Shown piece after piece: positions 17,774-25,619 of a stretch of 56,394 bases of DNA (position 1 is the stretch's first letter; each line of letters starts with the position of its first letter). A model generated the notes under the pieces. It was not told where the DNA came from. It was given only the letters and a program-made list of their open reading frames with translations, and searched no databases. Made by a program: the position numbers and the translations under genes. This DNA is from Opitutaceae bacterium (GTDB lineage Bacteria; Verrucomicrobiota; Verrucomicrobiia; Opitutales; Opitutaceae), in assembly GCA_016794665.1 (NCBI GenBank), contig JAEUHB010000086.1, positions 1-56,394 of the forward strand, in the 5' to 3' direction.

Positions 17774-17790
17774 TCTCTCGAAACGAAAAA

Positions 17791-17839
17791 GGGCGGACCG
17801 CAGTCCGCCCTAGGATTTCAATCCTAAGCCCGACGGGCT
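17791..17839. terminator. Three consecutive perfect hairpins between convergent genes
   Basis: Three back-to-back inverted repeats fill the space between the M48 and YugP-like genes: GGGCGGAC-CGCA-GTCCGCCC (17791-17810), TAGGATT-TC-AATCCTA (17811-17826) and AGCCC-GAC-GGGCT (17827-17839). The first is preceded by AAAAA, so read leftward it forms a GC stem followed by a U tract, and it can serve as an intrinsic terminator for the YugP-like gene. The last hairpin overlaps that gene's stop codon. The composite looks more like a dispersed REP-type element than a single terminator. Confidence 0.7.
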
Positions 17840-18536
17840 ATTCGTCGCGCCGCCCGCCGCCGAACAGCATCAGCAGCAGGTGCAGGATCTGGAAGAGGGA
17901 GGCGACGAAGGCCGCCACATAGGTGAGCGCGGCCGCGTTGAGCGTCTCGTTCACGCCGTCCATCTCATCGCGCTCCACGATGCCCAGCGAGACCAGCTGC
18001 TTCTTGGCGCGCGCCGTGGCATCGAACTCCACCGGCAGCGTCACGAACTGAAAGAGCGCGACCACAATCAGAGCCGCCAGCGCAATCTTGATGATCAGGC
18101 CGCCCATCGCGGCACCCGCGAGATAAATGCCGAAACCGCATAGCAGCCCCGCCACCGGCGACGCGATTTGCATCGCCGGGACCATCGTCTGCCGCAGCGA
18201 CATCATCGAGTAGCCGACCTTGTGCTGGATGGCGTGGCCGGCTTCGTGCGCCGCAACACCGACGGCCGCCAGCGATGATCCGTGGTAGTTGTCCGGCGAC
18301 AACGCGAGCCGCTTGTTGGTCGGATCGTAGTGATCGCTAAGCATGCCCTCGACCTCGACGATTTCGACATCGTGGATACCCGCGCTCTGCATTACGGCCG
18401 CTGCGGCCTCGCGGCCCGTGATCCCACCACGCGACGGGATCTGGACGTTCTTCCGGTAGGCACTCATCACGCGCATCTGGGCGTAGAGGCCGAAGAGCAT
18501 GGGGACTGCAATCAGGATGAGGAGATAGATAATCAT
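17838..18536 (-). CDS. YugP-like membrane zinc metallopeptidase
   Basis: A 232-residue polytopic membrane protein of the neutral zinc metallopeptidase family typified by YugP. An N-terminal helix (MIIYLLILIAVPMLFGLYA) is followed by a cytosolic part with the zinc-binding motif HEAGH (residues 97-101), preceded by the family phrase LSPDNYHGSSLAAVGVAAHE. Three further hydrophobic helices follow (about 121-145, 147-168 and 205-226), with LPVEFDATARAKK between them, another family landmark. Its cellular role is unclear; relatives are linked to membrane protein quality control. It is converged upon by an unrelated zinc protease gene. Confidence 0.9.
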   Translation of the reverse strand: MIIYLLILIAVPMLFGLYAQMRVMSAYRKNVQIPSRGGITGREAAAAVMQSAGIHDVEIVEVEGMLSDHYDPTNKRLALSPDNYHGSSLAAVGVAAHEAGHAIQHKVGYSMMSLRQTMVPAMQIASPVAGLLCGFGIYLAGAAMGGLIIKIALAALIVVALFQFVTLPVEFDATARAKKQLVSLGIVERDEMDGVNETLNAAALTYVAAFVASLFQILHLLLMLFGGGRRDE

Positions 18537-18575
18537 GACAGTGAGGATGGGTTGATGGACGCGACGTTAAGCAAA

Positions 18576-18605
18576 ACGCGGAATATGCCAGCGCAAATTC
18601 CGCGT
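18576..18605 (-). terminator. Intrinsic terminator after Gfo/Idh gene
   Basis: Read on the minus strand, a 9-base perfect stem ACGCGGAAT/ATTCCGCGT with a 12-base loop is followed by TTTGCTT. It lies 39 bases beyond the stop of the Gfo/Idh gene and upstream of the YugP-like start at 18536, so it should separate the two transcription units. Confidence 0.65.
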
Positions 18606-18644
18606 CGTGGAAACGAACCCGACAATTTCCAGTCGCTCCAAGCC

Positions 18645-19793
18645 TCAGCCGAGTTTTGGCACGTCCACCCAACGGCGCTCCGCCCACGACTTGAGGCCGA
18701 GCTCCGCGAGCTGCACGCCCTTGGCACCCTGGAAGAGATTCCACGGGAATGGGTCGCCCTTCACGACGTGCCGGAGGAAGAGCTCCCACTGCACCTTGAA
18801 CGCATTGTCGTAGAAGCCCTGATCCGGCACGCGCGTCCAGCCCTCAAAATACTTGATCGGCGAATCGATGTCGGGATTCCAAATGCAACGCGGCGTGGCC
18901 GAGAGATGCTGCGCCGTGCAGTCGCGCAACCCCGCGACCGCCGTGCCGTGCGTGCCATCGACTTGCAGTGTAAGTAGGTCGTCGCGGCGCACGCGCACGT
19001 CCCACGAAGAGTTGAACTGGCAGACCACACCGTTGACCAACTCGAAGGTCGCATACGCAGAGTCGTCGGCGGTGCACTTGTAGGCTTTGCCCGCCTCATC
19101 CCAGCGTTGCGGGATGTGCGTCGCGCCGAGGCAGGTGAGGGACTTCACCTCCCCAAACAGATTCTGAATCACATACTGCCAGTGGCAGAGCATATCGACG
19201 ATGATGCCGCCGTCGTCCTCCTTGCGATAGTTCCACGACGGACGCTGCAGCTTCTCGTGCTCGCCCGTAAACACCCAGTAGCCGAACTCCCCGCGCACCG
19301 ACAAAATCTTCCCGAAGAACCCTGTGTCGATGAGGTATTTCAGCTTCAGCAGGCCGGGCAGCCAGAGCTTGTCCTGCACGACGCCATTTTTGAGACCGGC
19401 GGCCGTCACTTCCCTCGCGAGGGCGAGCGCCTCAGCCGAGGTCGTCGCCGAGGGTTTTTCGCAGTAGATGTGTTTCTTCGCCGCAATCGCCTTCCGCACG
19501 CCCGCCGGCCGCTGGCCGGTCAGCGTCGCGTCGAAATAGACTTGGTTCGCTGCGTCCGCCAGCGCCGCGTCGAGGTTGGTCGAAAAGCGTTTCACGCCAG
19601 CGCGGGCCGCGAGCGCCGCAAGCTTCGCCTCGCTGCGCCCGATGAGAATCGGGTCCGGCATGATAACCTCGGTGTCGCCGATTTTGATGCCGCCCTGGTC
19701 TATGATCGCCTTCACCGATCGAAGCAGGTGCTGATTGGTGCCCATGCGTCCGGTGACGCCGTTCATGATGATGCCGACTTTGTGCGTGGTCAT
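18645..19793 (-). CDS. Gfo/Idh/MocA-family oxidoreductase
   Basis: A 382-residue NAD(P)-dependent sugar or cyclitol dehydrogenase. The N-terminal Rossmann region has GIIMNGVTGRMG (residues 8-19), and the family's EKP motif occurs as IYCEKPSATTS (about 109-119), which places the catalytic Lys. The C-terminal alpha/beta domain includes GEFGYWVFTGEHEKLQRPSW and DMLCHWQYVIQNLFGEV with a conserved His. These features are typical of the family, whose members oxidise or reduce ring hydroxyls of sugars. The divergent AraC-type gene at 19893 is its likely regulator. The actual substrate is not evident. Confidence 0.88.
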   Translation of the reverse strand: MTTHKVGIIMNGVTGRMGTNQHLLRSVKAIIDQGGIKIGDTEVIMPDPILIGRSEAKLAALAARAGVKRFSTNLDAALADAANQVYFDATLTGQRPAGVRKAIAAKKHIYCEKPSATTSAEALALAREVTAAGLKNGVVQDKLWLPGLLKLKYLIDTGFFGKILSVRGEFGYWVFTGEHEKLQRPSWNYRKEDDGGIIVDMLCHWQYVIQNLFGEVKSLTCLGATHIPQRWDEAGKAYKCTADDSAYATFELVNGVVCQFNSSWDVRVRRDDLLTLQVDGTHGTAVAGLRDCTAQHLSATPRCIWNPDIDSPIKYFEGWTRVPDQGFYDNAFKVQWELFLRHVVKGDPFPWNLFQGAKGVQLAELGLKSWAERRWVDVPKLG

Positions 19794-19862
19794 GGCTGCG
19801 GGATTTTGAGGTTGGAGTGCGTCACTACATTACGCCGAAGCCCTGCCTTGCGTTAGCACGTA

Positions 19863-19897
19863 TCCGACCTTTGCTAGGACATTTCCGACCCTATGCT
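19863..19897. promoter_or_regulatory. Candidate AraC-type operator: two half-sites 21 bp apart
   Basis: TCCGACCTTTGCT at 19863 and TCCGACCCTATGCT at 19884 form direct half-sites whose starts are exactly 21 bases apart, two helical turns, as is usual for AraC-family sites. They lie between the Gfo/Idh gene and the AraC gene. The second overlaps the ATG at 19893, which would allow the regulator to repress its own synthesis. Confidence 0.5.
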
Positions 19898-20657
19898 CGC
19901 CTGGAGTCCCCTTCTCATCCAAAAAATCGAAATCCACGCGCTGGGCTTCGTCCTGCGAAAACTCCAGCTCAACCGGCACCGCGACGCCGAGGTGGCCGCC
20001 CACGGCCACGACTACGCGCAGTTGATCCTCTACCTCGACGGCGAGGGCGAGCAGACCGTCCGGGCCCGCCGCCGCCGTGCCCGTGCCGGCGATCTATTCG
20101 TGATTCCGGCCGGCACGCCGCACGGCTTCTCGACGGTCGGACACTCCCGGCCACTGTGCCTTGTGCTCGACTACGAGCTTGAGGGCCACGGCCGCGTGCG
20201 CGCCGCCCACCGCGCGCTTTCACCCGCCACGCTCAACGAGCTTCACGCCCTCCTCTCACGGGTCCCGCGCAAAGGCCGCCTCACCCTCGCCGACTACCCC
20301 GCGATTCTCGCCGTCGTCGCCCGTCTGCTCGGCCACACGCCGGCCATATCGCCTCCGGCGCCGACGCTCTTTGAAACGCTCCGCGAACAAGTCCGCACGC
20401 CCCGCCCGCTCGCTCACGTCGCGCGCGACCACGGCTGCCACCCCGACCACCTGAGCCGGAAACTGAAACGTGAGTCCGGCCTCGGCCTGCGCGCGCTGCG
20501 CAACCGGGTCCGGCTCGAGTCCGCCGAGGCAGCCCTCCGCTCCGCCCCCAGCGTGGCCGAGGCCGCAACGCAATGCGGCTTCGACGATCCGAATTATTTT
20601 GCGCGTTGGTTCCGCCGCCAGACCGGCCGGACGCCAAGCACGTGGCGGGCAAAGTGA
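19893..20657 (+). CDS. AraC-family transcriptional regulator with cupin sensor domain
   Basis: A 254-residue regulator. Residues about 1-110 form a cupin-type ligand domain (AHGHDYAQLILYLDGEGEQT, AGDLFVIPAGTPHGF). Residues about 160-254 are the two helix-turn-helix AraC domain (LAHVARDHGCHPDHLSRKLK, VAEAATQCGFDDPNYFARWF, RRQTGRTPSTWRA). It probably senses a sugar-like ligand and activates the divergent Gfo/Idh gene from the repeat pair at 19863-19897. The cupin gene that converges ends five bases away and is not part of this unit. Confidence 0.88.
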   Translation: MLAWSPLLIQKIEIHALGFVLRKLQLNRHRDAEVAAHGHDYAQLILYLDGEGEQTVRARRRRARAGDLFVIPAGTPHGFSTVGHSRPLCLVLDYELEGHGRVRAAHRALSPATLNELHALLSRVPRKGRLTLADYPAILAVVARLLGHTPAISPPAPTLFETLREQVRTPRPLAHVARDHGCHPDHLSRKLKRESGLGLRALRNRVRLESAEAALRSAPSVAEAATQCGFDDPNYFARWFRRQTGRTPSTWRAK

Positions 20658-20661
20658 AAAG

Positions 20662-21117
20662 TCACTCCCCGGGCTTCTTCGTGCACTGCGGCTGAGCCCC
20701 GGCCGGCAACGGCGGGATGGCGCCCTCGCCTGCTTTGGGGAGCGTGCCCGCCAGCTCCTGCCGCCAGTGCGCCACATCGCCACCCGGGCAATAAACATAG
20801 ATCATGTGCATCGGCTCGTCGCCGGTGTTGGTGAGCTGGTGAAACACCGTCGGCGGCAAGAACACGGCCTGCCCGGCCTTGATGGGGCTCCGTTCGGTGC
20901 CGACGCAAATCTCACCCTCTCCCTGCACGATGAAGTAAACTTCCTCCTGCTCCTGGTTGTGCCATGGCACCTGCCCGCCGCGCGGCTCGAGGATCGAGTA
21001 GCCCATGCAAAAGCCCTTGGCGGGAATCGGCTGGCCCGCCTGCCCGACGAGGGCACGGCCCCAGCGGCGCGCCGGGAAGGTTCCACCGGGTAGTTTGGCG
21101 AGGTCGGCGATGATCAT
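20662..21117 (-). CDS. Cupin-domain protein
   Basis: A 151-residue single-domain cupin. ATG 21117 gives MIIADLAKLPGGTFPARRWG; an upstream frame to 21222 would overlap the peptidase gene. Cupin motif 1 is PWHNQEQEEVYFIVQGEGEI (His and Glu metal ligands) and motif 2 is AGQAVFLPPTVFHQLTNTGD (His). A Cys-containing C-terminal tail (PAGAQPQCTKKPGE) follows. Likely a metal-dependent sugar isomerase, dioxygenase or storage-type cupin; the fold alone does not say which. It follows the M3 oligopeptidase by 43 bases and is probably cotranscribed. Confidence 0.8.
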   Translation of the reverse strand: MIIADLAKLPGGTFPARRWGRALVGQAGQPIPAKGFCMGYSILEPRGGQVPWHNQEQEEVYFIVQGEGEICVGTERSPIKAGQAVFLPPTVFHQLTNTGDEPMHMIYVYCPGGDVAHWRQELAGTLPKAGEGAIPPLPAGAQPQCTKKPGE

Positions 21118-21160
21118 AGGCGAAAACGTGGATGCGAATTCGCGCCGGGCGTCAACGACG

Positions 21161-23209
21161 CTACGCCAGCCCGGCACGCACGAGTAGCGCCTGAGGATCA
21201 GGATCGCGGCCCATGAAGTCACGGAAGAGTTCCGCGGCGTCGGCGGAGTTTCCCTTGCTCAGGATTTTCTCCACGAACTGCGCGCCGACCTGCGCGTTGA
21301 AGATCCCTTCCCGCCTGAACCGCGTGAAGGCATCCGCATCCAACACCTCGGCCCACTTGTAGGAATAGTAGCCCGCGGCGTAGCCGACCGGGTCAGAGAA
21401 GATATGGTTGAAGCGCTTCACGATCGTCGGCGCAGGCGGCTCGGTCGGCACCAAACATTCCGCAATCGAGCCGCGCACCGCCGGCTCGATGTCCGCGGCG
21501 CCAGCGAAGTCCGCGGTGCGCATGTGCAGGAGCAGATCCATTTTGGCGAAGGCCACCTGCCGCATCGTGGCGCAGGCAGAGCGGAAATTCTTCGCCGCGA
21601 TCATCTTCGAGAAAATGCCGTCGGGAATCGTCGCGCCGGTCTCGTGGTGGCGCGCGAAAAGATCGAGGCTCGCCCGCTCCCAAGTCCAGTTCTCCATCAT
21701 TTGGGAGGGCAGCTCGACGAAGTCCCAAGCGACGTTCACGCCGTTCAGCGACTTGATTTCCACCTCGCCGAGCAAGTGGTGCAGCAGGTGACCGAACTCA
21801 TGGAACACCGTCTCGACCTCACGATGGGTGAGAAGCGCGGGCCGGCCGCCCGCAGGCGGCGTCATGTTGCCGCACATGAGACCGAGGTGCGGGGCGCGGG
21901 CGCCGTCCGGCCCCGGGCCTCCGGTGATCAAGTAATTCATCCACGCTCCACCGCGCTTCGACTCGCGCGGATGCCAGTCGGCGTAAAACGAACCGACGTG
22001 ACGGCCGCGCGCATCCCGGACGTCGTAGAACTTCACCTCCGGGTGCCACGCCTCAACCGCCCCCGCCGGGCGCTCCGCGACATTCAGCGCAAAGACTTTC
22101 CCAACGAGCTCAAACATCCCCGCGATCACGCGGTCCATGGGAAAATACGGGCGCAGCGCCTCCTCGTCGAAGGCGTAGCGCGCCTGCCGCAGCCGCTCCG
22201 CCCAGAACAGAATCGACCACGGTGCGAGCGGCGCGAGGGGCCTTCCGGTTTGTGCCGCGGCGAACTCCTCCAGCTCGCGACACTCGCGCGCGAAAGCGGC
22301 GCCGCAGCGCTGCTGGAAATCCTCGACGAAGGCGAGCGCGCGCGCGCCGCTCCTTGCCATGCGGCGTTCAAGCACGGCGTCGGCAAAATGCGGCTGTCCG
22401 AGCAACGCAGCCTTTTCCGCCCGCAGCGCGAGAATACGGCCGATGAGCGCGGTGTTGTCATACGGCGCGTGCGCTCCGACAGCCGCGCTCGCCGTCCACA
22501 TCTCACGACGCAGGCCCTCGTCCTCAAGGTAGGTCATGAACGGCTCAAGGGACGGCTGATGGAGCGTGAAGCGCCAGCCAGCGACGCCCTTCTTCTCCGC
22601 GCTCGCGCGCGCCGCGGCCTTGGCATGCGCCGGCAACCCAGCAAGGCGCGCCTCCTCGGTGACGACGAGCTGCCAAGCATTGGTGGCATCAAGCACGTTC
22701 TCGGAATATTTCTGCGTCGCTTGCGCGAGCTCGCTCTGCAGCGCCTCGAGGCGCGCACGCTTCTCCGCCGGGAGGTCCGCGCCCGCCTGGCGGAAATCCT
22801 TCACCGTCTCCTCGAGGAAGCGCCGTCGGATGCCAGCGACACGCACCGCCGTCGGTGAATCCGCGAATGCCTTGAGGCGGGCCCACAGCGCGGCATTGAG
22901 CGGAATCGCCGCATAGAAGGCGGAGACCTTGGGCAGCATCGCGTTGTGTGCCTCGCGCAGCGCCGGCGAATCCGCGACCGATTGCAGATGCGTGACCTTG
23001 CCCCAGGCGGCCGTCAGCTCCTCGCTCGCTTTCTCGAGCGCAAGAAACGAGTTCTCGAATGTCAGTGTCGCGGGCTCGAGCGCCGCGATTGCGTCAATTG
23101 CGGCCTGGGCTCGGCCGAGGGCCGCTTCAATCGCGGGCGCAATCAAGTCGGGCGCGAGTGCGGACCAGCGAATGTGAAAGGCGGAGTCGAGGAACGGATT
23201 TTCGGCCAT
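21161..23209 (-). CDS. prlC: M3-family oligopeptidase (oligopeptidase A-like)
   Basis: A 682-residue cytosolic zinc peptidase. ATG 23209 gives MAENPFLDSAFHIRWSAL, matching the usual N-terminus of oligopeptidase A/Dcp proteins. The zinc motif HEFGHLLHH lies near residue 475, with the downstream Glu ligand in NVAWDFVELPSQMMENW. GSFYADWHPRESKRGGAWMN is another M3 signature. The enzyme degrades short peptides including cleaved signal peptides. Length and motifs are complete. It precedes the cupin gene and follows the TonB receptor gene on the same strand with a 51-base gap. Symbol given by resemblance to the E. coli protein. Confidence 0.88.
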   Translation of the reverse strand: MAENPFLDSAFHIRWSALAPDLIAPAIEAALGRAQAAIDAIAALEPATLTFENSFLALEKASEELTAAWGKVTHLQSVADSPALREAHNAMLPKVSAFYAAIPLNAALWARLKAFADSPTAVRVAGIRRRFLEETVKDFRQAGADLPAEKRARLEALQSELAQATQKYSENVLDATNAWQLVVTEEARLAGLPAHAKAAARASAEKKGVAGWRFTLHQPSLEPFMTYLEDEGLRREMWTASAAVGAHAPYDNTALIGRILALRAEKAALLGQPHFADAVLERRMARSGARALAFVEDFQQRCGAAFARECRELEEFAAAQTGRPLAPLAPWSILFWAERLRQARYAFDEEALRPYFPMDRVIAGMFELVGKVFALNVAERPAGAVEAWHPEVKFYDVRDARGRHVGSFYADWHPRESKRGGAWMNYLITGGPGPDGARAPHLGLMCGNMTPPAGGRPALLTHREVETVFHEFGHLLHHLLGEVEIKSLNGVNVAWDFVELPSQMMENWTWERASLDLFARHHETGATIPDGIFSKMIAAKNFRSACATMRQVAFAKMDLLLHMRTADFAGAADIEPAVRGSIAECLVPTEPPAPTIVKRFNHIFSDPVGYAAGYYSYKWAEVLDADAFTRFRREGIFNAQVGAQFVEKILSKGNSADAAELFRDFMGRDPDPQALLVRAGLA

Positions 23210-23260
23210 GGGCGGAAAAACCGCGGCGTCTCCGCCAATGTCAAACTGCAAAGCCTGCGC

Positions 23261-25093
23261 TCACCACCCGTAGGCCAACGTCGCCGAAAGCTGGCGACGC
23301 GCCGCGGGCACCGCGGGAACCTCTTGGAAAAACTCGTTCCAGAGATTGTCGGCCTGCACGCTCAACTCAATCCGACGGGATTCTGGCGGACGCCAGGCGA
23401 GCGCAAGGGAACTCGTGACGGCGCGCCGGCCACCGACGGTGCGAAGGATATTCGCGGCCTGCACGCGGGCGACATTGTCCATCCGCGCCTCCACGCCCCC
23501 GCCCAGCCGGGCCGTGATCGCGGCCGTGACGCGATGCCTGGCGTAGTTCAGCGCGTAGAAACTCGCATCCACAGCGGCGCCGCGGTAGTCGGCGCGCTTC
23601 GCCAGCGCAGTGTAGCCGACCACGAGGTCGACGCGCTCCCAAGAGCGGCGTGCGGTTAGCTCGAGCCCCGCGACCTCGGCATCGACGGCGTTGGCCGTCC
23701 GGGCTGTTACACCGCGGCGAAACGTCCAATCAACGAGACCGTCGTCGCGCCGCCAAAACAGCGCGCCCTCGGCGGCCCAGCCGGCAATCACACCGTTCGC
23801 GCCTAGTTCGAGATTGTGGCTGCGCTGTCGCCCGAGGTTGGGATTGCCGCGGAAGAGCCCGGCCGCGGGGTTTGAATTGAGCGCAGTGTAGGTGGGAACT
23901 TGGGAAGTTCGCGTGTAGCTGAAGTGCGCGCGCCGCAGTTCGCCCCGCGGAAATTCTCGAGCGATTTCAGCGATGGGCGCGAGCGCGCCGCCGTCGCGGT
24001 TGGTGTCGTCGCGCGCAAGGCCTGCGCGGAGCGTGGTGGTCGCTCCGCCGGTTTCGCTCCAAGTCTTTTCCGGCACAATCGCCACCTTTGTGAAGGTGCG
24101 GGCGCGGTAACGGCCAAACGTAAGCGACGTCGAGTGCAGGTCGTCACGCTGCGCCTCGCCGCGAACGCTCATCGCCAGGTCGCCCCAAGCCCAGCGGCCG
24201 CCGGCCGCCGCGCCTTGCACGCGTGTCTTGTGCTGAAAGGGGCGCACCACGCCGACGGGTGCGAACCGGTTGAAAGCGTAGTCATCTTTGTTGCGCCGAT
24301 GAAAGGCCCCGGCTTCGAAATACTCGCCGCGGCCAAACGTCGCGCGGTGGTTGAGCACGAGGAGCACAGTCTGGAGGTTCTCGGTTTCGTTTGAATTGAA
24401 CGGCGTGTAGAGATTCGGCCAACCAAAGAACTTCGCCTGATAGCCCGCGAACAAATCCGTCTGCGACGTGGCATCCGAACGCTGCATGCGGAAATTGAGC
24501 CGCTCAAACCCATGCTCGCCGAAGCGAACGACACCGTCCGATTCGGAGCGAGCGACAGCAATGTCTGCACCAAAGCGCTGGGCCGCGCTGCCACTGGGCC
24601 CGCTCGAGTAGCCTTGGTAGAGCTCAGCGCGGCGAAACCCAAACTCACCTACCCCGAGCGCCCCGGCGCCCGCCGTTTGCACCGGCCGCCAGGCGAACGC
24701 CACCGCACCGGCCGTGGCGTTCGTCGCTCTCGCGGCAAGCGCGGCGCCGGTGCGGACCTCCGGTGCGGTGAGCAGAGCCGGTGCAATTGGATTCTCCGCC
24801 ACGTAGTGCCCGGTCTGGGGATCGAGTAGCGACACGGCGCCGACGGAGAAGCCTGTGTTTTCAAAAATCCCCCCCCGGATGGTCACGTCAGCCTGCGCCT
24901 CAGCGAGATTGCGGCCCTGGATATCCACCCGTGGTTCGTAGCGTAGCGCCGAAACCGGCATCGCAAATGTGCCCGCAGGGGATTGGTTCGCCACGCGCGA
25001 TGAGTAGACAGTCACCTCCGGCAGGCGGGTGGAACCCTGACCGCACAGCACCAAGGGCGCCATCAAAAGGGCGGAGGAGACGATGGCTTTCAT
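23261..25093 (-). CDS. TonB-dependent receptor (BtuB-like length)
   Basis: A 610-residue outer-membrane receptor with a signal peptide (MKAIVSSALLMAPLVLCGQG). The plug begins with a short TonB-box-like stretch (LPEVTVYSSR) and contains AEAQADVTIRGGIFENTGFS. The barrel follows, with RRAHFSYTRTSQVPTYTALN and AGLFRGNPNLGRQRSHNLEL typical of late strands, and it ends in an aromatic residue (LSATLAYGW). It has no carboxypeptidase-like N-terminal domain and is clearly different from the other two receptors. The size fits a vitamin or metal-complex transporter, but no riboswitch or metal operator is evident in its leader. Confidence 0.88.
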   Translation of the reverse strand: MKAIVSSALLMAPLVLCGQGSTRLPEVTVYSSRVANQSPAGTFAMPVSALRYEPRVDIQGRNLAEAQADVTIRGGIFENTGFSVGAVSLLDPQTGHYVAENPIAPALLTAPEVRTGAALAARATNATAGAVAFAWRPVQTAGAGALGVGEFGFRRAELYQGYSSGPSGSAAQRFGADIAVARSESDGVVRFGEHGFERLNFRMQRSDATSQTDLFAGYQAKFFGWPNLYTPFNSNETENLQTVLLVLNHRATFGRGEYFEAGAFHRRNKDDYAFNRFAPVGVVRPFQHKTRVQGAAAGGRWAWGDLAMSVRGEAQRDDLHSTSLTFGRYRARTFTKVAIVPEKTWSETGGATTTLRAGLARDDTNRDGGALAPIAEIAREFPRGELRRAHFSYTRTSQVPTYTALNSNPAAGLFRGNPNLGRQRSHNLELGANGVIAGWAAEGALFWRRDDGLVDWTFRRGVTARTANAVDAEVAGLELTARRSWERVDLVVGYTALAKRADYRGAAVDASFYALNYARHRVTAAITARLGGGVEARMDNVARVQAANILRTVGGRRAVTSSLALAWRPPESRRIELSVQADNLWNEFFQEVPAVPAARRQLSATLAYGW

Positions 25094-25213
25094 TCACTGC
25101 CGAGGTATCAGGCGAAGGAGCGAAAACAAGCTCCTGTTTACAAAAGCTATCTCATGACATTAACAAGCTGTGCCGCTGCTCCTGGCGAAGGCGGTCGGTT
25201 CAGGCACAAAAAG
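25094..25213. other. Leader region of the second TonB receptor gene
   Basis: This gap is relatively AT-rich for the window. On the minus strand it holds a small stem-loop GGAGC-N8-GCTCC (25117-25134) close to the receptor start and AT-rich sequence with TTGTTAATG upstream that may include the promoter. I see no cobalamin-riboswitch core and no clear Fur box. Confidence 0.3.
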
Positions 25214-25235
25214 CCCCGGACCTCTCGGCCCGGGG
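25214..25235 (-). terminator. Intrinsic terminator of the ferredoxin gene
   Basis: On the minus strand the sequence reads CCCCGG, ten loop bases, CCGGGG and then CTTTTTG, a GC stem followed by a U run, 38 bases beyond the ferredoxin stop. It should isolate the ferredoxin transcript from the receptor gene. Confidence 0.75.
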
Positions 25236-25272
25236 AAAAGTTCAACGCGAAATCCTCGCGTGACGTTTCGAC

Positions 25273-25509
25273 TCAGGCGTCGCCGTCGTTGCCGATGGCT
25301 TCGACTGGGCAGCCCTCAAGCGCCTCCATGCACTGGGCCACGTCTTCCTCCGTCGCCGGCTGCTTGTGGACGAACGAATAGCCGCCTTCATCGTGACGGG
25401 TGAAGAAGTTCGGCGCCGTCTCACGGCACAGGTCGCAATCGATGCATTGCTGGTCGACGTAGAATTTGCCGCCCGCGTTCTGGGCCCATTTGTCAGCTTT
25501 GTTCGCCAT
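25273..25509 (-). CDS. Single-cluster [4Fe-4S] ferredoxin
   Basis: A 78-residue cytosolic electron carrier. Cys22, Cys25 and Cys28 (CIDCDLC) with Cys67 in GCPVEAI form one [4Fe-4S] site; an additional Cys60 (AQCMEAL) could make a disulfide or be free, as in monocluster ferredoxins. No second cluster motif is present. ATG 25509 is followed by a short basic N-terminus typical of this class. It is monocistronic, ending in an intrinsic terminator, and divergent from the rhomboid-like gene. Its redox partner is not identified in the window. Confidence 0.88.
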   Translation of the reverse strand: MANKADKWAQNAGGKFYVDQQCIDCDLCRETAPNFFTRHDEGGYSFVHKQPATEEDVAQCMEALEGCPVEAIGNDGDA

Positions 25510-25619
25510 AGGAGGAGGTGGAAAAAGCGACGACCGCGGGGCCTGTCAAGCGGGCTCCCATGTCTGCTCCGGCCATTAGGGCGACCCTCGGCACCGCCGT
25601 CCACCTAAGCACAGATTTG

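Noticed and set aside
25094-25272. Possible cobalamin riboswitch before the BtuB-sized receptor
   Set aside because: No recognisable B12-box or conserved core; the gap is mostly taken by the ferredoxin terminator.
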